A stretch of 64,000 nt of DNA from Kuenenia sp039794105 (GTDB lineage: Bacteria > Planctomycetota > Brocadiia > Brocadiales > Brocadiaceae): contig NZ_JBDIWA010000005.1 in NCBI RefSeq assembly GCF_039794105.1, positions 1-64,000 on the forward strand, written 5' to 3'. Shown here in pieces: positions 17,161-26,141 of the stretch (positions are counted from its first letter, which is position 1; every line of letters begins with the position of its first letter). A program made the position numbers and the translations under genes. Below the pieces are notes generated by a model. The model was not told the DNA's origin and made no database searches. It saw only the letters and a program-made list of their open reading frames with translations.

Positions 17161-18023
17161 TGTTTGTTCCTTTTATATTTTTTGCTGGCGGTCTTGAGGA
17201 TGTTTCTTTCCCGCCATGTTAAATTATGCAACCCTTCACGATTCACCTTGTCAAGGATTTCATCCACCTTTTCACGCAACTCCATGTCTTTTTTCAGTTC
17301 TTTTTCCTGTTGACGTATTTGGCATCGTTTTAAATAATCAACAGCACGGCTTGAGTACCGTACGAACAAAAACCCGTACACAAGCCCCCCCAGATGGGCA
17401 AAATGCGCAATATTGCCTCCCCTTGGCGCAATACAATTAAATACCGTGATGGATGCAAATATCATTACCAGATACTTCGCCCTGATAGGAAAGAAATAAA
17501 AAATAACCATGCTATTGGGGAAATACATCGCGAAGGCGACTTCTATCGCGAAAATTGCACCGGACGCCCCGAGGATAGGAACTTTTGGCGTAAAGATACA
17601 ACAGCATATCCCCGCGAAGATTCCCGCGGTAAAGTAAAGTGTCAGGAATTTCTTTGGGCCAAGAACCTTTTCAACCTCGCTGCCAAACATCCAGAGCACC
17701 AGCATATTAAAGATCAAGTGCCAGGGGTCTGTTGTACTATGCAAAAACATATACGAAAAAAACTGCCAGAACCACAAATTCCCTATAGCATCCGGCGGAT
17801 AGAGCCAGAACATTTTTGTGAATTTATCTGAAGCGGGATAATGCCACGGCAGGGCTGGAGCCTCTGATAATGAGTTAACCGGAAGGGGGGGCAACTGGGG
17901 GCTTATCGTGGAAAATAGTAATTGGAACATGAACACCCCGACATTGGCGACGATTAGCATCATAACCAGGCGGGTCCATTTGCTGCCAATATTTAATCCG
18001 AAAGGATTTCTCCCGTAATACAT
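17157..18023 (-). CDS. Rhomboid-family intramembrane serine protease
   Basis: A 288-residue membrane protein with six core transmembrane segments (about 20-40, 85-115, 125-150, 152-172, 180-198, 205-222). The catalytic serine is Ser155 in GASGA, the partner His210 in HFAHLGG, and Asn106 in the WHLIFNM segment forms the oxyanion hole. The loop-1 region contains WxF and a long proline-rich stretch. Rhomboids cleave single-pass membrane proteins; the substrate here is unknown. A charged cytoplasmic tail of about 65 residues (228-288, Lys/Arg/Glu-rich) follows the core. Its stop overlaps the dapB start by 4 bases, an arrangement that suggests co-transcription without an obvious functional link. 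Confidence 0.92.
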   Translation of the reverse strand: MYYGRNPFGLNIGSKWTRLVMMLIVANVGVFMFQLLFSTISPQLPPLPVNSLSEAPALPWHYPASDKFTKMFWLYPPDAIGNLWFWQFFSYMFLHSTTDPWHLIFNMLVLWMFGSEVEKVLGPKKFLTLYFTAGIFAGICCCIFTPKVPILGASGAIFAIEVAFAMYFPNSMVIFYFFPIRAKYLVMIFASITVFNCIAPRGGNIAHFAHLGGLVYGFLFVRYSSRAVDYLKRCQIRQQEKELKKDMELREKVDEILDKVNREGLHNLTWRERNILKTASKKYKRNKH

Positions 18024-18128
18024 TATGCCCGATCTCTCATAAAACGTTAAACGAAGTTAATTAAATTATAGTAAGCCCTATCCTGAAAAAAGTCAAGAAT
18101 TGATGACAATACCAAAGACGCCTATCTG

Positions 18129-19733
18129 TTAAGATTTATTATACGCAAAAAGTTTTTGGTAAATACATATGCCGCCGATAAGAAGTATGCCATTCGCACC
18201 CCATAAAACAGGCACAACGGGCAATAATGTATCATCTGCAAGCACTGAACCTGTTACCATCAGGGGGTAATAAATAAACAAGATAATCATAAAACTTACT
18301 CCAAACCCTATTATAAGGTGAGAACTCCGTAGCTTAATGCCCAATGGAATGCCAATAACAATAAAACTTAAACAGGAAAGCGCCTGTGAGATTCTTTTGT
18401 GTATGGAAATATCGTTTTTGCGTCTTAATTTCTTTTTTAACGCCACCGTCAGGTCACTTTCAAAGCTGGTAATTTTTCTCAACAAAACAGATATGTCCTT
18501 TTCTGTCTCTTCAAGCGATTTTGAGAGTGTGGCTATGTTATGTGTTTCACTATTTTGTATCTCACGTGTTTCAATCATTCTTTGTGATATAAGGTTAATC
18601 CGCTGTTTTTCCCTTTCTATTGTTTCTTTTATTTCCAGCAATTTTACATCGATATCATCAGCGATGTAATACCCTGCTTTATTTTCCCTTTTTAACTGCA
18701 TCAGATTTTCGGTTGCGACAAGTATATAATTATTTGCCAGCTTACTCTCGTTTGCCAGTCCATCAATCTTTGATTTCTGCCGTTCCAGATTTTGTTTTGA
18801 TTTTTTTAATTCGGATTCAAGGTGTTTTTGTTTTTTATTTAATTGCTGCAACTGATTTTGGTGTTCAGCCAGTTTTCTTGATGCTTCAGCCCGTGCCTCT
18901 TCAAAATTGGCGGGAATTTCCTTACTGTTTGCCAGTTCCCGGTCAATTTCATTGTTGTATTTAAAGAGCTGGAATATCGTCATATGCTTGGTGGAAAAGT
19001 CTGTCTTGCCTTTTCCCATGGGAATTTCAAATGTGGTTTCCGCAAACACGCCTAAACGCGGAACATCTTCAGCTTTTTTGTAGTTTGGTTTGATAAATTC
19101 CCCCTTGCGTAGCGTAAGGAAAATTGTGTGTTTTTCGTTATTCACCTCGATACTGCCTTCTTCCGCAAGGATGATATCCGTAACATAATCATCCGCATAC
19201 TGAATAACGGTGATGTCTTTGTTGACATTGTCTACAACATTTCCAATGTATATTTGATACGGCTCCATGAGTACCTTTTTTTGGAAGGTTGCTAATCTGC
19301 CGGCGAGGATATTGTTTATCGCCCTTTCTTGTAATAATTTTATCTGGTAAAGGGATCTTGGCAAAATTTCCGCCGATAGCACCAGCGTAAAAAAGCTGAA
19401 AATAATGCCTATTACCAAAACCGGAGTAATTATCTTCCGTAAATGGACGCCGCTTGCTTGTATGGCGATAATTTCTCTGTCGGCGCTCAATCTTCCATAC
19501 GTTAAGGTTGTAGCGGTAAGCAATGCCGAAGGAATGGAATAAGGCGCCACCTGGATAAACATATGAGGGATGAGCGCTTTTAGGGCTATAATATCAAGCC
19601 CTTTGTGTAATATCTGAATTACAAACCCTAAGAACATTAGGATTTCAAAGCACAAAAAAGAAGGCCAGAATGTTTGAAACCATTCTCGTATAACGTAGCG
19701 TTGTAATATATTATTAGCAAACATTTTCTGCAT
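18129..19733 (-). CDS. LptF/LptG-family permease with long coiled-coil insert
   Basis: A 534-residue member of the YjgP/YjgQ family, the membrane subunits of the LptBFG exporter that extracts lipopolysaccharide from the inner membrane. The N-terminal half has three membrane segments and conserved LxYGRLSADREIIAIQASG (about 80-100), the coupling-helix region. The C-terminal quarter has the last three membrane segments after HKRISQALSCLSF. Normal family members are about 350-380 residues. Here the periplasmic jellyroll is followed by an extra, highly charged coiled coil of about 170 residues (about 260-430, rich in Glu, Lys, Gln and Leu). The start may be MFANNILQRY, three codons later. A single copy is present here; its partner is not in the window. 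Confidence 0.85.
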   Translation of the reverse strand: MQKMFANNILQRYVIREWFQTFWPSFLCFEILMFLGFVIQILHKGLDIIALKALIPHMFIQVAPYSIPSALLTATTLTYGRLSADREIIAIQASGVHLRKIITPVLVIGIIFSFFTLVLSAEILPRSLYQIKLLQERAINNILAGRLATFQKKVLMEPYQIYIGNVVDNVNKDITVIQYADDYVTDIILAEEGSIEVNNEKHTIFLTLRKGEFIKPNYKKAEDVPRLGVFAETTFEIPMGKGKTDFSTKHMTIFQLFKYNNEIDRELANSKEIPANFEEARAEASRKLAEHQNQLQQLNKKQKHLESELKKSKQNLERQKSKIDGLANESKLANNYILVATENLMQLKRENKAGYYIADDIDVKLLEIKETIEREKQRINLISQRMIETREIQNSETHNIATLSKSLEETEKDISVLLRKITSFESDLTVALKKKLRRKNDISIHKRISQALSCLSFIVIGIPLGIKLRSSHLIIGFGVSFMIILFIYYPLMVTGSVLADDTLLPVVPVLWGANGILLIGGICIYQKLFAYNKS

Positions 19734-20117
19734 TTCTATTCTTGTGCCGGATCTAAATGTATTGTTTTTTTAATTTTATCAGCAATCTCAATGCTTTCAA
19801 TCGATTTTAATTGTTTTATAGTTTCGCTACATCGTTCCGGTTAATCTGCGGTCAGACCTAAGGCCACTGCTCTCTAAGATAGGAGTATAGGTTTATTCCG
19901 TCGATATGAAAATAAAATTACGGTAAATGTCTTGACGTGTATTTTTATTTTTCGTGAAAATTTATTTGAAAAACCTTCTGGAGTGCTGTTGCTGAAAAGA
20001 AATAATAACATTCTCTTGCCACTATATCCGGGAGAAGGGGTAAAATTGAGGGTTTTCAGAGAGGGGGAGGAGGATGTTTTGCAGATTTGATGCAATTCCG
20101 GCAATGGGCAATTTATT
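19734..20117. other. Gene-free stretch
   Basis: No convincing gene or repeat is visible between the permease start and the stop of the hotdog-fold protein. A minus-strand open frame reaching in from 20263 has low-complexity, Ser/Lys/Leu-rich translation, overlaps the hotdog gene and is not supported. Confidence 0.5.
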
Positions 20118-21092
20118 TCATGCCTCTTTATGCCCAGCCATTGTTCTTGTTTTTTCCTGCAGGTGAATGAGTTTGTTAATAACCGGTTCAGAAGAATTTT
20201 GAAATTTAGCAATGGGATTAACGATTGCAAGCCCTTTATAGTAGGTGACGAGCCCTTCCGCAACCTCGGTCAAAATCTTATTAAACGAATTCCGTTTCTT
20301 TGCCCTCGCGAGTTTTACCTCAGGCCCTTTATCCCCGGTAATAGGTATCCTCTCATAATTTCCAAAGTCCATACGCAACACATTAATCATACCCCCTTGC
20401 CCTGACAATTGGTTTACGATTTCGGCGGAAGGCAGCGAGGCAATGTATGCTAATGGATAGGTGTAGTCTTTATATTTTCCCTTTTCAACATAAGAATCGC
20501 TCCGGATGCCAAGACTTTTAAAATAAGCCTGTACCTTTGCAAAACACGACTCATTTACCAGGAGTTCGTCTACCTGTTGTATGTGTTTATCCAGGGATTT
20601 TGGCCTTCCCAGTACAATGGCGCTTGCTATAATCTCATTCTGCTGATACGTTCTTATATCAATCTGGATGTTGTTATCATTAATAAACTGCCAGAGGAAC
20701 AAACTACAGGTTTTAGCGCCATAAAAGGCGGAACGGGTAAATTTAATGTTAACGGAAGATATCTCCATATCCGCAAAAAGGATTTCCAGGGGAAGAATTA
20801 TTTTGGAGACCGTCATTGCGCCAGGAACAATATTTCCCTTCCTGTGGATGAGATTTTTATCATTTGTGACGTCAACAAAAAGTTCACCGTCTTTTTTCGC
20901 AATTTGGTATTCATGTTTGATTAAAAACTTTCCCCATACCAGCATTTGGGGACCGTTCGCATTGTCTTTCTTTAATTCCAGATTAGGATGAGGGGTCCTG
21001 GCTTTTGCATCCCTAAAGATTATTGTATCCGACAAAAAACCTTCAGTGCGGTTTAATGGAATTTTGAGGATAGGAGCGCCTGTTCTGTTCAT
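20118..21092 (-). CDS. MaoC-like hotdog-fold protein, function uncertain
   Basis: A 324-residue protein (start at ATG 21092; TTG 21107 is the alternative). The region around residues 80-125 (VDVTNDKNLIHRKG followed by IVPGAMTVSKIILPLEIL) matches the hydratase motif of MaoC and R-specific enoyl-CoA hydratases, where an Asp and a His near a DxNxxH segment bind and dehydrate acyl thioesters. The next about 60 residues fit the second half of a hotdog domain (VNIKFTRSAF, then SLFLWQF). The C-terminal about 130 residues, including AEIVNQLSGQGGMINVLRMDFG, may be a second domain I do not recognise. A role in acyl-CoA or acyl-carrier chemistry is likely but the substrate is unknown. Single gene. Confidence 0.6.
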   Translation of the reverse strand: MNRTGAPILKIPLNRTEGFLSDTIIFRDAKARTPHPNLELKKDNANGPQMLVWGKFLIKHEYQIAKKDGELFVDVTNDKNLIHRKGNIVPGAMTVSKIILPLEILFADMEISSVNIKFTRSAFYGAKTCSLFLWQFINDNNIQIDIRTYQQNEIIASAIVLGRPKSLDKHIQQVDELLVNESCFAKVQAYFKSLGIRSDSYVEKGKYKDYTYPLAYIASLPSAEIVNQLSGQGGMINVLRMDFGNYERIPITGDKGPEVKLARAKKRNSFNKILTEVAEGLVTYYKGLAIVNPIAKFQNSSEPVINKLIHLQEKTRTMAGHKEA

Positions 21093-21343
21093 CTGTTTGT
21101 CCAGCAATTCTTCTTATTCTGTAACCGTTGTTTGCCTGTCAAACCCACATTAACACGAATAATAATGGATAGTTAAAGACGCAAGATTTTACTTTTGAAA
21201 ATGGAAATTTTCTGTTGCTGCGGGGAAAATATCTGTTAATTCAAGTATGATTCATTTCGCAAAATCTCAACTTATTGGATTCTATTCTGTCATGTTTTCA
21301 CTGTCAAGCATATAAAAATTAATTTTCCATTATAATACCGTAG

Positions 21344-21453
21344 CAGTCGGCAATAGGCAATCTACAGTCGGCAAATTGCAGATTGAGGACTGGAGACTGG
21401 AGACTGGAGACTGGAGACTGAGGACTGAGGACTGAGGACTGAGGACTGCCGAT
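21344..21453. repeat. Heptamer tandem repeat, family A copy 3
   Basis: The longest regular run of the family: cagtcgg, caatagg, caatcta, cagtcgg, caaattg, then gactgga repeated four times and gactgag repeated five times. It lies in the 370-base gap between the hotdog and SprT-like genes; the other part of that gap (21093-21343) shows nothing else. The perfectly repeated right portion suggests recent slippage expansion. Confidence 0.85.
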
Positions 21454-21465
21454 TTTAATTTGGGG

Positions 21466-22572
21466 TCAGTTTAAATACTTAATCTCTCCATTGCTTTTCC
21501 CATGGACCCCTTTGCGAATAACCAGATTTTTTCCCTGGTTGATTCCGGAGGCATAGGCGTCATGGCAGCTTGTTGAATATCGGTGAGAAGTACGCGAGCG
21601 CCTTGGGTTTCTTCTGAAGAAAAATTCCTTAAGTTTGGGATCTCCCTTCCAAACAAGTTTATTTGAATGGCTGGTAACGGCCTGGTTTTCCAGTTTATTG
21701 TAAAAACCTTCCAGGAGACCGTAGATGAAGGTTCTCCTGTGTTTGTTACCGTCGATTTTTTTTTGTCCTTTATACTCTATCCACAATAATTCGGAGATGT
21801 TTTGAAGGTAATTATACACATACTCAGCCATCTCCACATTTTCCGGCAGACCATAAATTTCCAGCGCCCTGCCGTTTTTATTTTCATGCTGTTCATACCC
21901 GAATTTCCAGATGGCTTCTACGAAAAAATATTTGCAGAGTATGGAGCAGATTAATGATTTGATAGCGTCCCTATTCCCTATATTCCCGATTTGTTTGTAA
22001 ACGTAATGCCGCCCGGCATGCGCATCCAATAATGACAGGTTATGTTTTAACAGTAGTTCGTGTGCCTTTGCCATTGCCAACTGCGCCTCGTGCTCATTTT
22101 TGCTCTGGGCTAATGCCAAAAGCTTGTGTACCTTGTCAAGTATGGTGTGGTTACCTGATTGTGCCGAAAAGCTGTTTTTCTTTCTTTCCATCCATGTATG
22201 AATATCGCCGGTGGCAGAGGAATCAATACCGTTTTCCCGGCAAATGCTCTTAAATATTTCACCATGGGGTAAATCATCCCGTATCCCCAGAATTTCCTCC
22301 ACATACTGGTGTGCCATTTCGTGATAAAGCACCTCCTGAACATATTCCCACGGATAGGACTGGATCAGGAAAATGCTGACAGAGAGTCGCCGCCAATGCC
22401 CCCCCCTCCAATTCCCCAGTATTCTGTCCGCACCCGAAAGTTCAAAGTGAGGTGGACGCATGGAATTCTTGAAATAATGGTAATTCGCAGTTTTCCAGTC
22501 CTCTTTTAACTGCATTATCCATGCCATTTTTAAAGCGTTGTCAATCGTTTCCCTATTTTTATCCATTTTCAT
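21466..22572 (-). CDS. SprT-like zinc metallopeptidase fused to DUF2786-type domain
   Basis: A 368-residue protein. The N-terminal domain (about 10-130) has the SprT-like pattern: RLSVSIFLI strand, then VLYHEMAHQYVE with zinc ligands His84 and His88 and catalytic Glu85, followed by a third-ligand region HGEIFKSIC. The middle (about 140-190) matches DUF2786, ILDKVHKLLALAQSKNEHEAQLAMAKAHELLLKHNL being typical in pattern. The C-terminal part (about 190-340) continues the domain usually found with DUF2786. SprT-like enzymes cleave DNA-bound proteins; this bacterial fusion is uncharacterised as far as I know. The end (SRTSHRYST and beyond) is basic. Single gene, with a heptamer array just beyond its stop. 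Confidence 0.8.
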   Translation of the reverse strand: MKMDKNRETIDNALKMAWIMQLKEDWKTANYHYFKNSMRPPHFELSGADRILGNWRGGHWRRLSVSIFLIQSYPWEYVQEVLYHEMAHQYVEEILGIRDDLPHGEIFKSICRENGIDSSATGDIHTWMERKKNSFSAQSGNHTILDKVHKLLALAQSKNEHEAQLAMAKAHELLLKHNLSLLDAHAGRHYVYKQIGNIGNRDAIKSLICSILCKYFFVEAIWKFGYEQHENKNGRALEIYGLPENVEMAEYVYNYLQNISELLWIEYKGQKKIDGNKHRRTFIYGLLEGFYNKLENQAVTSHSNKLVWKGDPKLKEFFFRRNPRRSRTSHRYSTSCHDAYASGINQGKNLVIRKGVHGKSNGEIKYLN

Positions 22573-23290
22573 TTGCGAAGTTTATTCATTATATAATTTG
22601 TACGAAAAGAGGAAAAAATCTTATCAGATATATTTGTATAAATAAAGCATTTTTGCCGAAACGGGACAACGTCACGCGCACGGTAGGCATTTGGTTAAGC
22701 AATGAGCCGTACAGAGAGGATGGCACTTGATACGGGTTCTAAGCCCACTAAATTCCTCTCTCTCATGTAGTGCGACGAGGTTCGTCGCACGCCAGGCGGG
22801 TGTTTGCAACCTGATGAGTTTATGCAGAAAAAGGGGCCATGTGCTGCGGTAAAATTCCAACGCCCAAATAACAACACCCCCTACTCGAAAATAAGACTAC
22901 AAAAAATAGCTTAAGTACATGTACCGCAATATGATATGGCTATAAAACCATTTTCATCGTTTCTGGGTGTTGCTAATGCAACATGATGACTGTTTGGAAT
23001 TTATTTGCCAGTTGTTTTGCCAATAGAAGGCTGAATTGAAAGTATAAAACGTTTGGTTCAGGTTACAAACCTGAACCCGCGCCGGATTTTACTTTAATAT
23101 TCGATATTCCTTGTTCTGCGGTTCGGTATTCTCTTTAAAAAACCTGCAAATTTATACATGAAACTTGCACATAATTCTGGTATCTTCCTCTGTAGTCGCT
23201 AGCAATAACGGCTTAAGCAGGATTTTTGCCATTGCCGTCCAATTTTCAGCAAGATTCCGGTAATCATTCTTTGAGATTAAGGAGAAAATA
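22573..23290. other. Gene-free stretch with two hairpins
   Basis: This 718-base gap between divergent genes contains a perfect hairpin gtgcgacga..tcgtcgcac (22770-22790), the same core as inside the 3091 element. A second perfect hairpin, ggttcaggtt..aacctgaacc, lies at 23055-23077 in the leader of the CotH-family gene. Short open frames here have no recognisable product. A good ribosome-binding site (aaggag) ends the gap at 23279. Confidence 0.6.
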
Positions 23291-26044
23291 ATGAAAAAAA
23301 CACATGTTACGCTCGTTCTTCTTTTTTTATGCCTCGGTATATCACTGTTTGCGAAAAATTCTTCCGCAAAAAGCAAAGAACAACCCTACGAACTTTCAGT
23401 TCAAATACTGCAAAATGCTGATAATATTGCTGAAGTTACCATTGATATTACTGTGATTAAAGACGGTTATTCAGCCCCTACGACCGCAAAACAGATTAAG
23501 CTGAAATCGTCATCATTGGAAAAAATATTTAAAAATGTTGAATTGACGCCCAAAACGGACGGTTCCGGAAGCTCCGTTGTGCTGCAATATGAAAACACTA
23601 AAAACGCAGAATCAATCAAGGTGACGGTAAAAATTAAAGAGAAAAAGGGAAATATAAAGCTTAATGCAACGGGCGAGGTGCTTTTATTGCCGGATGTAAC
23701 TGTAAGCGATATAGCGTTGAGTAACTCTATAACGGAAAAACAGGAAACAACTATCAACGCAAAAATCAGCGAATTAAATGGCGATACCGAGGCGGCGGCG
23801 GATGTTTCTCTTTTGGTAGGAGATACGGTCATTAGCAATTCTCCGGTTACGTTGCAACCTGGAGAAACAAGGGACGTCTCTTTCACTACCACTTTTGATA
23901 CTGCCGGAACGTACAATGTAACCGTCCGTATCGACAACGTTCAGCCGGAAGACTATGACCAGACAAACAACTCTTCATCCACTACTGTCATGGTTTCAAC
24001 GATGCCTCCGGATTTAAACGTAAGCGAACTTAATGTGAAATGCTTTATAACGGAAAAACAGGAAGCGAATATCACCGCAAAAATCAGCGAATTAAATGGC
24101 GGCGCTGGGGCATCGGCGGACGTTTTTCTTTTGATTGAAGACACAATTGTTGGCAGTGCTACGGTTACGGTAAAAGCCGGAGAAACAACGGACGTCTCTT
24201 TCACGACCACCTTTGACGCCGCCGGAACGTACAATGCAACCGTTCGTATCGACAATGTTCAGCCGCAAGACTATGACCAGACAAACAATTCGCAGGCTAC
24301 TACCGTCAGTGTTTCTGCCTCTCCTGTTGAATCTCTGGCGCTGAGCGAGAATTTAAACTATGTATTTGATATCAACGCATTGCCTGTCATCACCATTACC
24401 ATTAGCACGGACGAGTGGAATAATCAACTGCTATACTATGATTCGAATCCCAAACATGAAGAGTATTCAACGGCGGATTTTGAATTCGAAAAAAATGGCG
24501 AGATTGAAAATATGGAAGGTATTGGCTTCAGGATCAGGGGAGGCACATACAGTAGAATACGCCTTGAAGGGGAAGCAGGGGAACTTCACGACCCGGAATC
24601 ACCTGATTGGCACAGGGCGCACTTGAAGATTGATTTTAACGAATATGACAAGGATGCTCGTTTCAAGGGTCTACGGGGATTGAATTTAAGGAGCTTTAGC
24701 GGTGATGATTCATACGTAAGGGAGGTTTACTGCTATGACTTGTTTAAAAAATTCGGGGTATGGACTGCACCGCTTTCGAGTTACGCCAGGGTGTATATAA
24801 AGGTAAAAGAAGACGATGCGCCTGCATACTATGGCGTATATTGCATGGTAGAAAACATAGATAAAGAGTTTATACAGGAGCGGTTTGGCAAAGACAATGA
24901 CGAGGGGTATCTGTGGAAGTGCCGGAACCCGGGAGATTTGAACTATGCCAACCTGAATACTGATAAAATAGGGGTAGAAGATATTTCGCTAAATGAAGAG
25001 GAAAGTTACAGGCCTTACTACGATCTCAAAACCAACAAGTCCGATCTGGAAACAGCAAAGGAACAATTAATTCAGTTTATCGAAGACCTGAATTCAAAAG
25101 AGGGTGATGAATTTGTTGATTGGATACAATCGGAGATGGATGTAGACCATTTTCTCCGGTTTCTTGCAGTTAATGTGCTGATAGGTTCATGGGATGATCA
25201 TTGGTTAAATGCCAACAATTACTATTTATACTTTGATGAATCGGAAAAACTCTATTTTATTCCCTATGATTACGACCGTACCCTGGGGATTTCTTATTTA
25301 CTGGAGAATACGGGAACGCAGGATGTGATGAAATGGGGCACTATGAATAACAGCAGACCACTCGTGTATAAAATACTTTCTGTTCAGCAGTTCAGAGATC
25401 AATACAAAGCGTATCTCCAGGAACTCATAGACGAGAACAACGATTATTTTGATTACGACCACAGTGTGTGCAGGATTAATGAATGGCAGGAAATGATTGC
25501 CGCTTATATTGAAAACGATACCTATGAAATGATGGAAATAATAGATCAGCCGCCCGATTGGTCGAATGCAACCTTTTATCGCTTGTTGAGCGGGGACGAT
25601 AGCGGCGCAGAGCCTGAGGCAAACTGGTTCATGACCAGAAGTTCGTTTGCCATGGAACAAATTACTGCGGATGCAGACTGGACGCCCGGAGTAGCGCCAA
25701 TAACCGCTGAACTTTATTTAATGGGTTCTATGAATGACTGGGAGGCTGGAGCAGAATATAAATTTACGAATACCGATGGACTCTATACACTGGAGGTCGG
25801 CCTTTCTTCAGGTGACTACACATTTCGCATTGCCGATGCTTCAACGAATGAACACACAAACTTCGGGGCGTCGTATTATAGAAAAAGTCTTACTAACGGC
25901 AAAAAGCATTACCTTTACAGCGAATATTCAGATCCTATCCTTGCCGATATAGAATGGTCTCCCGAAGAAGCAGGGATGTATCGTTTTGAATTCGATGCTA
26001 CGGATAGCGAGAATCCAACATTACTGGTTACCCTTGTGGAATAA
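23291..26044 (+). CDS. Exported CotH-family protein with two CARDB repeats
   Basis: A 917-residue secreted protein. A signal peptide occupies about 1-26. Residues about 30-135 are a beta-rich domain. Two nearly identical CARDB (adhesion) domains follow at about 137-235 and 238-337, both ending VRIDNVQPxDYDQTNN. Residues about 350-760 are a CotH-type kinase-like domain, recognisable from GIGFRIRGGTYS, FKGLRGLNLRSF, GVYCMVENIDKEFI and PYDYDRTLG. A C-terminal E-set/carbohydrate-binding-like domain (about 800-915, YLMGSMNDWEAGAEYKF) ends it. CotH of Bacillus is a spore-coat protein kinase; in non-spore-formers these are cell-surface or secreted proteins. The start has a strong AAGGAG site. The GH44-like gene follows 97 bases later and is probably co-transcribed. 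Confidence 0.85.
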   Translation: MKKTHVTLVLLFLCLGISLFAKNSSAKSKEQPYELSVQILQNADNIAEVTIDITVIKDGYSAPTTAKQIKLKSSSLEKIFKNVELTPKTDGSGSSVVLQYENTKNAESIKVTVKIKEKKGNIKLNATGEVLLLPDVTVSDIALSNSITEKQETTINAKISELNGDTEAAADVSLLVGDTVISNSPVTLQPGETRDVSFTTTFDTAGTYNVTVRIDNVQPEDYDQTNNSSSTTVMVSTMPPDLNVSELNVKCFITEKQEANITAKISELNGGAGASADVFLLIEDTIVGSATVTVKAGETTDVSFTTTFDAAGTYNATVRIDNVQPQDYDQTNNSQATTVSVSASPVESLALSENLNYVFDINALPVITITISTDEWNNQLLYYDSNPKHEEYSTADFEFEKNGEIENMEGIGFRIRGGTYSRIRLEGEAGELHDPESPDWHRAHLKIDFNEYDKDARFKGLRGLNLRSFSGDDSYVREVYCYDLFKKFGVWTAPLSSYARVYIKVKEDDAPAYYGVYCMVENIDKEFIQERFGKDNDEGYLWKCRNPGDLNYANLNTDKIGVEDISLNEEESYRPYYDLKTNKSDLETAKEQLIQFIEDLNSKEGDEFVDWIQSEMDVDHFLRFLAVNVLIGSWDDHWLNANNYYLYFDESEKLYFIPYDYDRTLGISYLLENTGTQDVMKWGTMNNSRPLVYKILSVQQFRDQYKAYLQELIDENNDYFDYDHSVCRINEWQEMIAAYIENDTYEMMEIIDQPPDWSNATFYRLLSGDDSGAEPEANWFMTRSSFAMEQITADADWTPGVAPITAELYLMGSMNDWEAGAEYKFTNTDGLYTLEVGLSSGDYTFRIADASTNEHTNFGASYYRKSLTNGKKHYLYSEYSDPILADIEWSPEEAGMYRFEFDATDSENPTLLVTLVE

Positions 26045-26141
26045 TGCCATTCAGTTTTTGTGGCTTGATTGGGCATCGACTCGAAAAGATTTGAAAGGTA
26101 GCCTGATTTATTTAATGATAGCAATCAAAAAGACAACGCAC

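Noticed and set aside
19874..20263. Minus-strand open frame of 129 codons overlapping the hotdog gene
   Set aside because: It overlaps the supported gene in another frame and has biased, motif-free composition.
21344..21453. CRISPR-like regular repeats
   Set aside because: Units are 7 bases without spacers and no cas gene is near; this is a simple tandem array.
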